Shown: piece after piece, positions 1 to 9,629 of the stretch
Layout: each line of letters opens with the position of its first letter
Position numbering within the stretch: the first letter of the stretch is position 1
NCBI RefSeq assembly: GCF_000013385.1
Contig: NC_007760.1
Span: forward strand, 4,252,001 to 4,316,000
Source: Anaeromyxobacter dehalogenans 2CP-C
Lineage (GTDB): Bacteria; Myxococcota; Myxococcia; Myxococcales; Anaeromyxobacteraceae
Reading direction: 5' to 3'
Length of the DNA stretch: 64,000 bases
Translations under genes and position numbers: made by a program
The notes under the pieces: model-generated
The model's database searches: none
Seen by the model: the letters and a program-made list of their open reading frames with translations, nothing else
Told to the model about the DNA's origin: nothing

Positions 1-76
1 ACGTGTCTCCTTCGGGGGCGTGCGGCGCCCCTCATTGCAGGCGTGAGAGGCCGGGAACGCCGGGAAGGGTTCGCGG

Positions 77-82
77 TAGAGT
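77..82 (+). promoter_or_regulatory. -10-like box TAGAGT, 8 nt before the metalloprotease start
   Basis: TAGAGT fits the TANNNT -10 pattern. It ends 8 bases before the ATG, so transcription would begin at or next to the start codon. No Shine-Dalgarno sequence or clear -35 box is visible. Confidence 0.3.
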
Positions 83-90
83 GCGCGCCC

Positions 91-2175
91 ATGTCCCTCG
101 CCGCCGCGACCCTGGTCGCCCTCGCCATGACCGCCGCCCCGAAGCCCCCGCCCGCCCTCGCCCGCGCCGTCGAGCGCTGCACCGCCGCCCTGGTCGCGAA
201 GCACGGCGAGCCCGAGCGGGATCGCGCCGCCCGCGGCGCCGCCCAGGCCGCCGCCTTCTGGCGTCCCGCCGACGGCGACGCGAAGGCCTTCGAGGCGCTG
301 TGCGTGGAGCAGTTCCGCCCGCGCGGGAGCGATCTCGACCAGACGTTCAAGCGCTTCGAGGCGAGCTTCGAGGCGCTCGACGGGAACGGCCTGGAGATCG
401 CCCGGACGCTCTCCTCGTTCGCGCAGCTCGACGTCGGGCCCATGCAGCCGGTGGACGGGCTGCTGGCCGCGTACGACCCCTCGGCGCACGTGGTGGACGA
501 CCTGTTCGACGGGAAGATCGCGTTCGCGGCGCTGCTCAACTTCCCGCTCACCACGCTCGACGAGCGGCTCCGCCAGGGCGAGGGCTGGTCGCGGCGCCAG
601 TGGGCCGAGGCGCGGCTCGCGAACCGCTTCGCGCGCCGCGTGCCCGCCGCGGTGAACCGCGAGATCGCGAAGGCCGGCGCGGACGCCGACCTCTACATCG
701 CCGACTACAACGTCTACGTGCACCACCTGGTGGACGACCAGGGGGCGCGCCTCTTCCCGAAGGGCAAGCGGCTGCTCTCGCACTGGAACCTGCGCGACGA
801 GCTGAAGGCGCAGTACGCCGACCCGCAGGGCCTCGCGCGGCAGCGCGCCATCGCCAAGGTGATGGAGCGGATCGTGACGCAGACCATCCCGGCCGCGGTG
901 GTGAACGACCCGACCGCCGACTGGAACCCGTGGACCAACGCGGTGCGCCCGGCGCCGGCCGACGAGATCGAGGGCGGGGCGAAGCCGCGCGCGAAGGTGG
1001 ACGGCGCGCGCGAGGCCGACCAGCGCTACGCGCGCATCCTCGCGAACTTCCGGGCGCAGCGCGCCGCGGACCCGTACTCGCCCTCGGCGCCCACGCTCAT
1101 CGCCCGCAAGTTCGAGCTGGAGCGCGAGCTGCCCGAGGCGCGGGTGGTCGCGATGCTGGAGGAGGTGCTGGGCGCGCCGGAGATCAAGCGCATCGCGGCG
1201 CTCATCGAGGCGCGCCTCGGGCGCAAGCTGGAGCCGTTCGACATCTGGTACCCGGGCTTCAAGCCGCGCGCGCGCCAGTCGGAGGCGGAGCTGGACACGA
1301 TGACGCGCAAGCGCTACCCGACGCCGGCCGCGTTCGCGAAGGACCTCCCGAACGTGCTCCAGCGGCTCGGGTTCGCGCCGGAGAAGGCCGCCTGGCTGGC
1401 GGAGCGGATCGCGGTGGACCCGGCCCGCGGCTCGGGCCACGCCATGGGCGCGGCGCGCCGCGGCGACCAGGCCCACCTGCGCACCCGCGTCGGCCCGGAC
1501 GGCATGGACTACAAGGGCTTCAACATCGCGGTCCACGAGCTGGGCCACAACGTGGAGCAGACGTTCTCGCTCTACGGCGTGGACTCGACGCTGCTGCAGG
1601 GCGTGCCGAACACCGCCTTCACCGAGGCCATCGCGTTCGTGTTCCAGGCGCGCGACCTCGAGGTGCTGGGGCTGCCGGGGCCGGGCGCGGAGGAGCAGCG
1701 GCTGCGCGCGGTGAGCGACCTGTGGGACGCCTACGAGATCTCCGGCGTGGCGCTGGTGGACCTCGGGATCTGGAAGTGGATGTACGCGCACCCGCAGGCC
1801 ACCCCGGCGCAGCTCCGCGAGGCGACGCTCGGGATCGCGCGCGACGTGTGGAACCGCTGGTACGCGCCGGTGCTCGGCGCCCGCGACGTCCCGCTGCTCG
1901 CCATCTACTCGCACATCGTCTCGAACGTCCTCTACGTCCCCGACTACCCGGTGGGCCGCCTCATCTCCGCGCAGATCGAGGACCACCTCGCCGCGCTGCC
2001 GAAGGGCGCGACGCTGGGCTCGGAGGTCGAGCGGATGACCACGGTGGGCGCGGTCTCGCCCGACCTGTGGATGAAGAAGGCCACCGGCTCGCCCGTCTCC
2101 GCCACCCCGCTCGTCCGCGCCGCGGCCCGCGCGCTCGACGCGATGCCGGCGCAGGGCGCGACCGGGAGCCGCTGA
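91..2175 (+). CDS. Exported HExxH zinc metallopeptidase (M3-like)
   Basis: The product is a 694-residue protein with a short hydrophobic N-terminus, so it is probably exported. Residues 482-486 read HELGH (two zinc-ligand histidines and the catalytic Glu), and Glu512 sits in a TAFTEA motif about 25 residues on. This spacing is that of M3 oligopeptidases such as thimet oligopeptidase. The rest is mostly helical and not closely recognisable, so substrate and exact family are uncertain. The ATG at 91 was chosen over an upstream in-frame start at 43 because it opens the hydrophobic segment and a -10-like TAGAGT lies at 77-82. Confidence 0.7.
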   Translation: MSLAAATLVALAMTAAPKPPPALARAVERCTAALVAKHGEPERDRAARGAAQAAAFWRPADGDAKAFEALCVEQFRPRGSDLDQTFKRFEASFEALDGNGLEIARTLSSFAQLDVGPMQPVDGLLAAYDPSAHVVDDLFDGKIAFAALLNFPLTTLDERLRQGEGWSRRQWAEARLANRFARRVPAAVNREIAKAGADADLYIADYNVYVHHLVDDQGARLFPKGKRLLSHWNLRDELKAQYADPQGLARQRAIAKVMERIVTQTIPAAVVNDPTADWNPWTNAVRPAPADEIEGGAKPRAKVDGAREADQRYARILANFRAQRAADPYSPSAPTLIARKFELERELPEARVVAMLEEVLGAPEIKRIAALIEARLGRKLEPFDIWYPGFKPRARQSEAELDTMTRKRYPTPAAFAKDLPNVLQRLGFAPEKAAWLAERIAVDPARGSGHAMGAARRGDQAHLRTRVGPDGMDYKGFNIAVHELGHNVEQTFSLYGVDSTLLQGVPNTAFTEAIAFVFQARDLEVLGLPGPGAEEQRLRAVSDLWDAYEISGVALVDLGIWKWMYAHPQATPAQLREATLGIARDVWNRWYAPVLGARDVPLLAIYSHIVSNVLYVPDYPVGRLISAQIEDHLAALPKGATLGSEVERMTTVGAVSPDLWMKKATGSPVSATPLVRAAARALDAMPAQGATGSR

Positions 2176-2194
2176 GCCGGGGTCGGCCGGTCGG

Positions 2195-2509
2195 TCAGCG
2201 CGCGGCGCCGGCGCCCTCCCCGCGCCCGAGGCCGCGGGTCCGGCACGACGCGACGAACGCGTGCGCCTCGTCGTAGGCGCCCACGAACCAGCGGCGGCCG
2301 CCGGGCGCGTCGTCGTAGACGGCCACCGCGCGGATCCAGGCGAAGGCCGGCTCGAACTCGTCCCAGCCGACCTCGCGCATCGCCGCGGGGCAGGACTCGC
2401 CCGGCATGGCCAGCGCGAGCCGCCCGCTCGCCTCCTCGCGGCACGGGCGTGCCTCGCGGGCCTCGGCCCAGCGGCGCAGCTCGACGACGTCCTGCGTGGT
2501 GCGAAGCAT
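2195..2509 (-). CDS. Hypothetical protein, 104 aa
   Basis: This is a small soluble protein of unknown function. It begins MLRTTQDVVELRRWAE, has two central cysteines (PCREE and ESCP), an aromatic-rich middle (WDEFEPAFAWIRAVAVYDD) and the segment RRWFVGAYDEAHAFV. No known domain was recognised. The start at 2509 is supported by a good GGAGGAG Shine-Dalgarno sequence. It is divergent from the small gene at 2627, with a 117-base gap between them. Confidence 0.6.
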   Translation of the reverse strand: MLRTTQDVVELRRWAEAREARPCREEASGRLALAMPGESCPAAMREVGWDEFEPAFAWIRAVAVYDDAPGGRRWFVGAYDEAHAFVASCRTRGLGRGEGAGAAR

Positions 2510-2626
2510 GGCCTCTCCTCCGTCGCGGGGTGCCGGCCGGACATGGCGGCCGGGGCGGCCGCGCGCACGAGAAGATGCAGGGGCGCCCCGCGCGGCGCGA
2601 GCGCGGCCGGATGCGCAGCGTGGGGC

Positions 2627-2899
2627 ATGGCCGAGAACGAGTGGACGGACGAGGCGGCCGACCGGGCGCGCGAGGCGGCCGAGCGGCGCGAGACGGGCGG
2701 GGCGAGCGTGCCCGCCGGCGGGGCGAAGGGGCCGGGAGACCTGCGGGTGCCGGGCGAGCGGCGCGAGCCGGACGACGTGCCGCCGCGGCGCGCGGGCGTG
2801 GTCCCGGCGCCCGAGCGCGAGGAGGCGCCGGAGCTGCTCGGCGAGCAGAGCGACTACCCGAGCTCGCGGCCGGATCCCGACCGCGACCCCGGCTCCTGA
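2627..2899 (+). CDS. Small hydrophilic protein, probably disordered
   Basis: The product has 90 residues, is very rich in Glu, Arg, Pro, Gly and Asp, and has no hydrophobic core, so it is probably intrinsically disordered. It begins MAENEWTDEAADRAREAAER and ends in SSRPDPDRDPGS. Its last 46 bases overlap the 3' end of the convergent debranching-enzyme gene. No family was recognised; a stress-related or nucleic-acid-associated role is possible but unsupported. Reality as a gene rests on the start position and composition only. Confidence 0.45.
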   Translation: MAENEWTDEAADRAREAAERRETGGASVPAGGAKGPGDLRVPGERREPDDVPPRRAGVVPAPEREEAPELLGEQSDYPSSRPDPDRDPGS

Positions 2900-4932
2900 G
2901 CCGCGGCGGCCCCGGAGACGCGCAGCAGCGACCGCAGCAGCTCCGCGACGCCCCACGCCTGCGCCACGCAGCCGCGCGGCGTGAACGGCGGCTCGGCGTC
3001 GAACACCTCCGAGATCTGCCCGAGGCAGGCGTGGCCGAGCTCGCCGACGAGCCCGTCGAGCGCCCGCCGCGCGCCGTCGAGGTCGCCCGGGTGCACGCGC
3101 AGCCACGCGTCCACCCACGGGCCCACGAGCCAGCTCCACACCGTGCCCTGGTGGTAGGCGGCGTCGCGGGTCCGCAGGTCCCCGTGGTACGTCGCCTTGT
3201 ACTCGGGGTGATCGCGGGAGAGCGAGCGCAGGCCCACCGGGGTGAGCAGCCGCTCGCGGACCGTCTCGAGCACCGGCGCCCAGCGGTCGCGCTCGAGCAC
3301 CGGGCTGGGCAGCGAGATGGCGAGGAGCTGGTTGGGCCGGCAGGCGGGATCGTCCCGGCCGTCCTCGCCGTCCACCACGTCGAAGAGCTGCCGCCCCGGC
3401 GCGTTCCAGAAGCGCCGGTTGAAGGACGCGCGGGCGCGCGCGGCCGCCTCCGCCGCCGCGCGGGCGGCCTCGCCCTCCCCCTCCTCCTCGAGCCAGCGCG
3501 CCAGGTTCGCGAGCGCGTTGAACCACAGCGCGTTGATCTCGACCGCCTTGCCGCGGCGCGGGGTCACCACCCAGCCCTCCACCTTCGCGTCCATCCAGGT
3601 GAGCTGGTAGCCCTGCTCGCCCTGGCGGAGCAGCCCGTCCTGCGGGTCCACCCCGATGCCGAACCGCGTGCCGCGCTGGTGGTGCGCGACCACGTCCCGG
3701 AGCGCCGGCAGCAGCCGGCGCAGGAGCTGCCGGTCGCCGGTGGCCCGCACGTACCGGTCCACCGCGTGGAACATCCAGAGCGTGGCGTCGGCGGTGTGGT
3801 ACAGCCCCTCCGCGTCGCCCTCCGGGAACAGGTTGGGGATGAGCCCGTCGCGCACGTGGCGGGCGAACGCGCGGAGGATCGCGGCGGCGTCGCGCGCGCG
3901 GCCGGTGCAGAGCGCCAGCCCCTCCAGCGAGATCATCGTGTCGCGGCCCCAGTCGGTGAACCAGTGGTAGCCGGCGATCACGGTGCGCGGCGCGTCGCCC
4001 TCCGCCCGCGCCTCCTCCTGCACCCGGCCCGCCGGCGCCACCACGAACGCGTCGGCGGCGAGCACCAGCTCGGCCGCGGGGCCCTGCCGCGCCGCCTCCG
4101 GCGCGCGCGCCAGCAGCGCCTCCCGCCGCGCGCGCTCGGCCCGGAGCGCCTCGTCGGGCGCGAGCGCGGTCACCTGGTCCCACGGCTCGGTGGACGCGAC
4201 CAGCGTCACCGGCGCCTCGCGCCCGAGGTCCACGCGGAAGAAGCCGGGGCTGAACAGGTCGCCCTGCGTGTCGTAGCCGCGGCTCGCCTCCACGCGGTAG
4301 ACCACCTCGGCGAGCCGCTCCTCCTCGACCGTGAACGCGGCGCGCGCGCCGTGCAGCAGCAGGCGCAGCGGCGGGAAGCGCGGGTCGTCGCCGGCGACCT
4401 CGAACCGGCCCCGCGCCGCCACCAGGCGGTAGGCCGGCACCGGCCCGGACACGGGCGCGTCGTGCGGGCGGAAGTGAACGCCGGGCCGCAGCGTGAGCCG
4501 CACCGGGCCGTCGCCGTCGAGGAGCCGGTAGGAGACGTGGACCGTGTTCTGGCCGTGCACGAGCGCCACGCGCCGCTCCAGCACCGCCCCGTCGAGCCGG
4601 TAGGTCCACACCGGCAGCCCGCCCTCGAGCCGGAAGCCGCGGAGGTGCTCGGCGCCGTGCAGCGCGAGCCCCACCGACCGCTCGTCCCCGGCCAGCCGGA
4701 TGCTCCGGCCATCCGCGAGCCGGACCCGGTCGGACAGGTGCGAGAGCATCACCGCGCGCCCGACGCCCGGCAGCGCGGCCACGAGCAGCCCGTGGTACCG
4801 GCGCGTGCAGGCGCCCGCGAGCGTGCCGCTGGCGTACCCGCCCAGCCCGTTCGCGACCAGCCACTCGCGCTCCAGCAGCGCCTCGGCGCCGTCGCCCGGC
4901 GCCCAGCCCTGCCGCACCGGCAGCTCGATCAT
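2854..4932 (-). CDS. Glycogen debranching enzyme (amylo-alpha-1,6-glucosidase type)
   Basis: The 692-residue protein has the two-part layout of bacterial/archaeal debranching enzymes. The N-terminal domain carries NGLGGYASGTLAG and RRYHGLLVA. A C-terminal (alpha/alpha)6 catalytic barrel begins near residue 320 with YHWFTDWGRDTMIS and includes WMDAK and the terminal HQGTVWSW region. It would hydrolyse alpha-1,6 branch points in glycogen or maltodextrin in the cytoplasm. Its ATG overlaps the treZ stop codon as ATGA, so the two genes are translationally coupled. The pairing suggests that glycogen-derived oligosaccharides feed trehalose synthesis. Confidence 0.9.
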   Translation of the reverse strand: MIELPVRQGWAPGDGAEALLEREWLVANGLGGYASGTLAGACTRRYHGLLVAALPGVGRAVMLSHLSDRVRLADGRSIRLAGDERSVGLALHGAEHLRGFRLEGGLPVWTYRLDGAVLERRVALVHGQNTVHVSYRLLDGDGPVRLTLRPGVHFRPHDAPVSGPVPAYRLVAARGRFEVAGDDPRFPPLRLLLHGARAAFTVEEERLAEVVYRVEASRGYDTQGDLFSPGFFRVDLGREAPVTLVASTEPWDQVTALAPDEALRAERARREALLARAPEAARQGPAAELVLAADAFVVAPAGRVQEEARAEGDAPRTVIAGYHWFTDWGRDTMISLEGLALCTGRARDAAAILRAFARHVRDGLIPNLFPEGDAEGLYHTADATLWMFHAVDRYVRATGDRQLLRRLLPALRDVVAHHQRGTRFGIGVDPQDGLLRQGEQGYQLTWMDAKVEGWVVTPRRGKAVEINALWFNALANLARWLEEEGEGEAARAAAEAAARARASFNRRFWNAPGRQLFDVVDGEDGRDDPACRPNQLLAISLPSPVLERDRWAPVLETVRERLLTPVGLRSLSRDHPEYKATYHGDLRTRDAAYHQGTVWSWLVGPWVDAWLRVHPGDLDGARRALDGLVGELGHACLGQISEVFDAEPPFTPRGCVAQAWGVAELLRSLLRVSGAAAAQEPGSRSGSGRELG

Positions 4933-6848
4933 GCCGCGCCCTCCGGCGCCGGCTCGAGCAGGAGCGCGGCGTGCGCCGGCACCGTCCACCCGGCCGCGTC
5001 GTCCAGCGCCGGCGTCCCGGCGCCGCCGTAGCGCGGGTCCTCGGTCGAGAGCGCGACGCGCCAGGCGCGCCCGTCGGGCGGCGCGACGAGCGGCTCGGGC
5101 AGGCTGTCGGCCTCGAGGTCCGGACCCAGGTTCACGAGGAGCAGCCGGTCGCCCGCGCCGTCCGCGAGCCAGCGCAGGCAGAGCGCCTCCGGGGCGAGCA
5201 CCGCGCCGTCCAGCTCCGCCTCGCCGTCGCCGGGCGCCGGCGTGCGGCGGCGCAGCTCCAGCAGGTCCCGGTGCAGCGCGCGGAGCTCGCGCCCGGCGGC
5301 GCGCTCGCCGGGATCGAGGCGGCAGCGGGCGAACGTCTCCGGGTCGGCCGGATCCGGGAGCGCGTCGCGCATGTCCGGCCCGGCGACGGCCGGGAACTGG
5401 CGCAGGAACGCGCCGCGCCCCTCGCGCACGCGGTGCCCGAGCTCGCCCCCGTGGTCGGCGAAGTAGAGGAACGGCCGCGTCGAGCCGAACTCGGCGCCCT
5501 GGAACAGGAGCGGCGTCCACGGCCCGAGCAGCAGCAGCGCGGTGAGGGCGCGGTGGCGCCCGGGGCTGGTGAGCGCGCGCAGCCGCTCGCCGCGCGGGTG
5601 GTTCGCCACCTGATCGTGGTTCTCCAGGTAGGCGACGAAGGCGCGCGGGGGCAGGCCGCGGGTGGTGCGGCCGCGGCGCTTGCCCTGCCAGGCGTAGCGC
5701 TGCCCCTGGAACAGGTAGCCGCGCTTCGCCGCCGAGACGAGCTCCTGCGGCGCGCCGCGGTGGTCGTGGTAGTACGCGCCGCGCCGGCCGGTGGCCGCGA
5801 CCACCGCCGAGTGGTGCAGGTCGTCGTTCCAGGCGAGGTCGAGCCCCATGCCGCCCTCGGCCCGCGGGCGGAGCAGCGCGGCGTCCTGCGGCTCGCTCTC
5901 CGCGACCACCAGGATGGTCCGGCCCGCGGCGGCCGCCGCCGCCCGCGCGCGCCGCGCGACCAGCGCGACCACGTGCTCCTCCGACGCGTCGAACATCCCC
6001 TGCGTCGCGTCGAGGCGAAGGCCGTCGAGGTGGTACTCGGAGATCCAGGCCGCGGCGCTGTCGCCGACCAGCTCGCGCACCGGCCCGACGTCCTCGCCGT
6101 CGAAGTTCAGCGGGTCGCCCCACTCGCCGTGGTAGCGCGTGGAGAACCAGCCCGGCGCGAACTCCCGCAGGTAGCAGCCGTCCGGCCCGAGGTGGTTGTA
6201 GACCACGTCGAGCAGCACCCCGAGCCCGAGCGCGTGCGCGCGGTCCACGAAGCGCCGGAGGTCGTCGGGCGGGCCGTAGAGCCGCGTGGGCGCGAACAGG
6301 TCCACGCCGTCGTAGCCCCAGCCGAACCGGCCCGGGAACTCCGCGACCGGCAGGACCTCCACGGCGGTGACGCCCAGCTCGGCGAGCGCCAGCAGCTCGC
6401 GCTCCGCCGCGGCCCAGGTCCCCTCCGGCGTGAACGTCCCGACGTGCAGCTCGTAGAGCACCTGCCCGCGCGGCCGGAGCCCGCGCCAGCCCGCGTCCGT
6501 CCAGCGGAAGCGCGAGGGATCCACCACCTGGGAGGGCCCGTGCGGCCCCTCCGGCTGGAAGCGCGAGGCGGGGTCCGGGTAGGCGCCCCCGCCGTCGAGC
6601 CGGTAGCGGTAGCGCGCCCCGTCGCGCAGGCCCGGCACCAGCCCCGCGTGCCACCCGCCGGGCTCCGGCGCTAGCGGGTGGCCGGCCTCGCGCGCGCCCT
6701 CGATCCGCACCTCCACGCGCGAACGGGCCGGCGCCCAGACGCGGAAGTGCACCCCCTCGTCCACCACCTCGGCCCCGGCGGCGAGCCGGCGCCGCGCGAC
6801 GGTCGGTGCCGGCTGCCCCGGCGGCGCGTCGATCCTCACCACCGTCAC
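4929..6848 (-). CDS. treZ: Malto-oligosyltrehalose trehalohydrolase
   Basis: This 639-residue GH13 enzyme cleaves trehalose from malto-oligosyltrehalose, the last step of the TreY/TreZ route. An N-terminal CBM48-type beta domain (VHFRVWAPARSRVEV, about residues 30-110) precedes the TIM barrel. Visible barrel motifs are GLRLDATQGM (nucleophile Asp near 280), AESEPQD (acid Glu near 316) and LENHDQVANH (near 412). LLLGPWTPLLFQGAEFGS is typical of TreZ. The start is a GTG. It is the first gene of an operon with the debranching enzyme; treY is not in the window. Confidence 0.92.
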   Translation of the reverse strand: MTVVRIDAPPGQPAPTVARRRLAAGAEVVDEGVHFRVWAPARSRVEVRIEGAREAGHPLAPEPGGWHAGLVPGLRDGARYRYRLDGGGAYPDPASRFQPEGPHGPSQVVDPSRFRWTDAGWRGLRPRGQVLYELHVGTFTPEGTWAAAERELLALAELGVTAVEVLPVAEFPGRFGWGYDGVDLFAPTRLYGPPDDLRRFVDRAHALGLGVLLDVVYNHLGPDGCYLREFAPGWFSTRYHGEWGDPLNFDGEDVGPVRELVGDSAAAWISEYHLDGLRLDATQGMFDASEEHVVALVARRARAAAAAAGRTILVVAESEPQDAALLRPRAEGGMGLDLAWNDDLHHSAVVAATGRRGAYYHDHRGAPQELVSAAKRGYLFQGQRYAWQGKRRGRTTRGLPPRAFVAYLENHDQVANHPRGERLRALTSPGRHRALTALLLLGPWTPLLFQGAEFGSTRPFLYFADHGGELGHRVREGRGAFLRQFPAVAGPDMRDALPDPADPETFARCRLDPGERAAGRELRALHRDLLELRRRTPAPGDGEAELDGAVLAPEALCLRWLADGAGDRLLLVNLGPDLEADSLPEPLVAPPDGRAWRVALSTEDPRYGGAGTPALDDAAGWTVPAHAALLLEPAPEGAA

Positions 6849-6926
6849 CGTAAGGCGTTCGCCGGCGGGCGGCGCCCCCGGCCACGCGCGCCGTGGTTAG
6901 CGTGACGGGCGGACGGGGGGCGGCGC

Positions 6927-7808
6927 ATGGCACTCGGGATTCGGCGCGGGCGGACGGGCCGGGCGGCGGCGCTCGGGGCGGGCGGGCTGGCGGCGGCCTC
7001 GGCGGTCGCGTCGCTGGCGTGGTTCCTGTCGCCGGGGCGCGGGGCGGAGCGGCGGGCGCGCGCCGCGAGGGCGCTGCGCGAGGCGCCGGGGAAGGCGCGC
7101 GCGCAGCTCGAGCGCCTGGAGGTGCGCGCGTCGATGGGCGCCGAGCGCGCGGCCCGCGCGGTGCAGCAGGTCCGGGCCGCCGCGGCGCGCCGCCCCGAGC
7201 GCCCGGCCGGCGCCGCGGCCGGCTTCCTGCTCGCGCGCGCGCTCTTCGGTCGCGGGCTCCTCCGGCTCCCGGGCGGCTTCCTGGGCGCCTGGCTCCTGGC
7301 GCGGACGGCGCCGGCGCGGCGCGGCCTCGGCGCGGCCTCCGCGGCGCTCCGGGAGGCGGCGGCGCGGCTGCGCGGCCTGCGGGGCGGCGGCCTGCGGGGC
7401 GGCGGCGAGCGCGGCGACGGCGAGCGCGGCGACGGCGAGCGCGGCGACGGCGAGCGCGGCGCGGCGCCGCGGCGGCGCGGGCCGGAGGTGGTGGAGGTGA
7501 AGAGCCCCGCCGAGCTGGAGGCGGGGGTGGCGCGCGGGCGGCCGGAGCCGACCTACCGCGATCGCGCCGACCGGAGCGGGCCCCACATGCGCGGAGGCGG
7601 CGTCCGCCGCGCGCCGGGAGCGGCTGGCCCGGCGCTGCGGTCGCCCCGGAGCGACGACGTCGTGCCCCGCGCCGGCTTCGACGCCCCGGACCCCGGCGCC
7701 TCCGTCCGGACCTCGGAGCTGGGGGCGGTCGATCCGCGGGAGGGCGAGCCCGCCGCGGACGACGAGGTGGAGCCGGGTGCGCGCGAGCCCACCGGCGACG
7801 GCGGGTAA
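6927..7808 (+). CDS. Membrane-associated hypothetical protein with GERGD repeats
   Basis: The 293-residue protein is basic, Ala/Arg-rich and unrecognised. There is one hydrophobic helix near residues 18-34 ([15 protein letters not shown]) and a second, Gly/Leu-rich one around 95-120. A run of pentapeptide GERGD repeats lies near residues 160-179, followed by a hydrophilic, probably disordered tail. The organisation recalls small envelope-associated YtxH/DUF-type proteins, but no homology is claimed. The ATG follows a GGGGGG Shine-Dalgarno-like run. It is divergent from treZ. Confidence 0.55.
   Translation: MALGIRRGRTGRAAALGAGGLAAASAVASLAWFLSPGRGAERRARAARALREAPGKARAQLERLEVRASMGAERAARAVQQVRAAAARRPERPAGAAAGFLLARALFGRGLLRLPGGFLGAWLLARTAPARRGLGAASAALREAAARLRGLRGGGLRGGGERGDGERGDGERGDGERGAAPRRRGPEVVEVKSPAELEAGVARGRPEPTYRDRADRSGPHMRGGGVRRAPGAAGPALRSPRSDDVVPRAGFDAPDPGASVRTSELGAVDPREGEPAADDEVEPGAREPTGDGG
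7404..7463 (+). repeat. 15-bp tandem repeat encoding GERGD
   Basis: Three exact copies of GGCGAGCGCGGCGAC (7404-7418, 7419-7433, 7434-7448) are followed by a fourth copy that diverges in its last codon. The unit is a multiple of three, so copy-number change keeps the reading frame. It is a possible slippage site. Confidence 0.9.
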
Positions 7809-8011
7809 CCTGCCGCGCCGCCGCCTCGACCCGGAGGCTCGCCCCACCCGCCCCGAGGCGAACCCTACGTATGGGTCAGCGCGCCCTTCACGCGCGGCAA
7901 GCCATTGAAAACATGTATTTACGCTCCGGGCGGATCCGACCCGTGCGAGATCGCGCACCCGTCGGCATGAACCTTCCATTGGGCTCGGGCGGGGAGCCCC
8001 CTGGAGGACGG

Positions 8012-9592
8012 ATGCTGCACGCACTCGCCAACCTGTCGATCTCCACCCGCCTTCGCCTGGTGCTGTTCGCCGGCGCCGCCGGCCTGTTCCTGCTCTCGTG
8101 GCAGTCGGTCCGCGTGCTGGAGGCGCGCATGCTCGCCGAGCGCCAGGCCAAGGTCCGGGCGCTGGTGGAGGCGGCGCACGGGCTCGTCGAGCACCAGGGC
8201 GCCCGCGCCGCCCGCGGGGAGATCTCCGCCGACGAGGCGCGGCGCGCGGCGCTCGAGGCGCTCCGCGCGCTCCGCTACGACGGCTCCGAGTACTTCTGGG
8301 TGAACGACCTCGAGCCGCGGATGGTCATGCACCCGACCAACCCGCAGCTCGACGGGCAGGACCTGTCCGGCTACCGCGACCCGAACGGCAAGCTGCTTTT
8401 CCAGGAGTTCGTCCGCACGGTGCGCGCGCGCGGCAGCGGCTTCGTGGACTACCTGTGGCCGAAGCCGGGCAGCACCGTGCCGGTGCCGAAGATCTCCTTC
8501 GTGACGCAGTACCAGCCGTGGGGCTGGGTGGTCGGCTCCGGGCTGTACGTGGACGACCTCGACGCGGCGGTCCGCCAGGAGGCGCTCCGCGTCCTCGGCA
8601 CCGGCGCGCTCATCGTCGCGGTGATCCTGGGCGGCGCGGCGCTGGTGGCGCGCGGCGTCCGGCGCTCGCTGGCGCGCGCGGTGCGCGCCGCCGGCGCGGT
8701 GGCGTCCGGCGACCTCACCGTCCGCATCCCGGACGCCGCCCGCGACGAGCCGGGCCGCGTGCTGGACGCGCTCTCCGGGATGGCCGACCGGCTCTCCGCG
8801 GTGGTGGGCGAGGTCCGCGGGGCCTCGGAGGCGATCGCCTCGGCGGCCGAGGAGACGCGCACGGTGGCGGGCGCGCTGGCGGAGGCGTCGAGCGGGCAGG
8901 CCTCCGACGTGGCCCGGTCCAGCGAGGCGGTGCGCGAGCTCGTCACCGAGATCGACGGCGCCGCCGCGGAGGCGCGCGCCACCGACCAGCTGGCGCGGCG
9001 CGCCGCGGGCGACGCCGGCGAGGGCGCCCAGGCGGTGCGGGAGACGGCGCTCGCGATGCGGGCCATCGCCGAGAAGATCGGCGTGGTGGGCGAGATCGCG
9101 TACCAGACCAACCTGCTCGCGCTCAACTCGGCCATCGAGGCGGCCCGCGCCGGCGTGCACGGCCGCGGCTTCGCGGTGGTCGCGACCGAGGTGCGGCGCC
9201 TGGCCGAGCGGAGCCGCGTCGCCGCGCAGGAGATCGGGGAGCTGGCCGGCGGCAGCGTGGCCGCGGCGGATCGCGCGGCCGAGCTGATCGCGCGCGCCCT
9301 GCCCTCCATCGGCGCCACCAGCGAGCGCGTGCAGCGCATCACCGAGGCCGCCGGCCGGCAGCACCAGGCGGCGCGCGCCATCGGCGAGGTGCTCCACGGG
9401 CTCGCCGGCGCGTCGGAGCGCCAGGCGGCCGCCTCGGAGGAGCTGGCCGGCTCGGCCGCCGCGCTCTCCGACAACGCCGAGGAGCTGGCGCGGACGGTGG
9501 GCTGGTTCCGGGTGCCCGGGGGGAGCGGCGAGATCGCGCCCGCGCCGGCCTGCGTCGAGCCGCCGCGGCCCGCCGGCCGCCAGGCCGCGTGA
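8012..9592 (+). CDS. Methyl-accepting chemotaxis protein with periplasmic Cache domain
   Basis: The 526-residue receptor has TM1 at about 14-33, a periplasmic single-Cache-type domain ([26 protein letters not shown], and [14 protein letters not shown] near its end), TM2 at about 196-216, HAMP, and an MCP signalling coiled coil. The hairpin tip ([18 protein letters not shown] through GRGFAVVA) lies near residues 355-390. It would sense a small periplasmic ligand and control CheA. There are no che genes beside it. The ATG at 8012 follows a GGAGG sequence and is preferred to an in-frame ATG 45 bases upstream. Confidence 0.9.
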   Translation: MLHALANLSISTRLRLVLFAGAAGLFLLSWQSVRVLEARMLAERQAKVRALVEAAHGLVEHQGARAARGEISADEARRAALEALRALRYDGSEYFWVNDLEPRMVMHPTNPQLDGQDLSGYRDPNGKLLFQEFVRTVRARGSGFVDYLWPKPGSTVPVPKISFVTQYQPWGWVVGSGLYVDDLDAAVRQEALRVLGTGALIVAVILGGAALVARGVRRSLARAVRAAGAVASGDLTVRIPDAARDEPGRVLDALSGMADRLSAVVGEVRGASEAIASAAEETRTVAGALAEASSGQASDVARSSEAVRELVTEIDGAAAEARATDQLARRAAGDAGEGAQAVRETALAMRAIAEKIGVVGEIAYQTNLLALNSAIEAARAGVHGRGFAVVATEVRRLAERSRVAAQEIGELAGGSVAAADRAAELIARALPSIGATSERVQRITEAAGRQHQAARAIGEVLHGLAGASERQAAASEELAGSAAALSDNAEELARTVGWFRVPGGSGEIAPAPACVEPPRPAGRQAA

Positions 9593-9629
9593 ACGTTTGG
9601 CTTGCGGAGCGCGCGGGGCGGCGTTCCAT

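Noticed and set aside
2449-6933. Very long antisense and alternative-frame ORFs across the debranching/treZ region
   Set aside because: Arg/Ala/Pro-rich shadow translations caused by high GC; the minus-strand frames hold recognisable enzymes.
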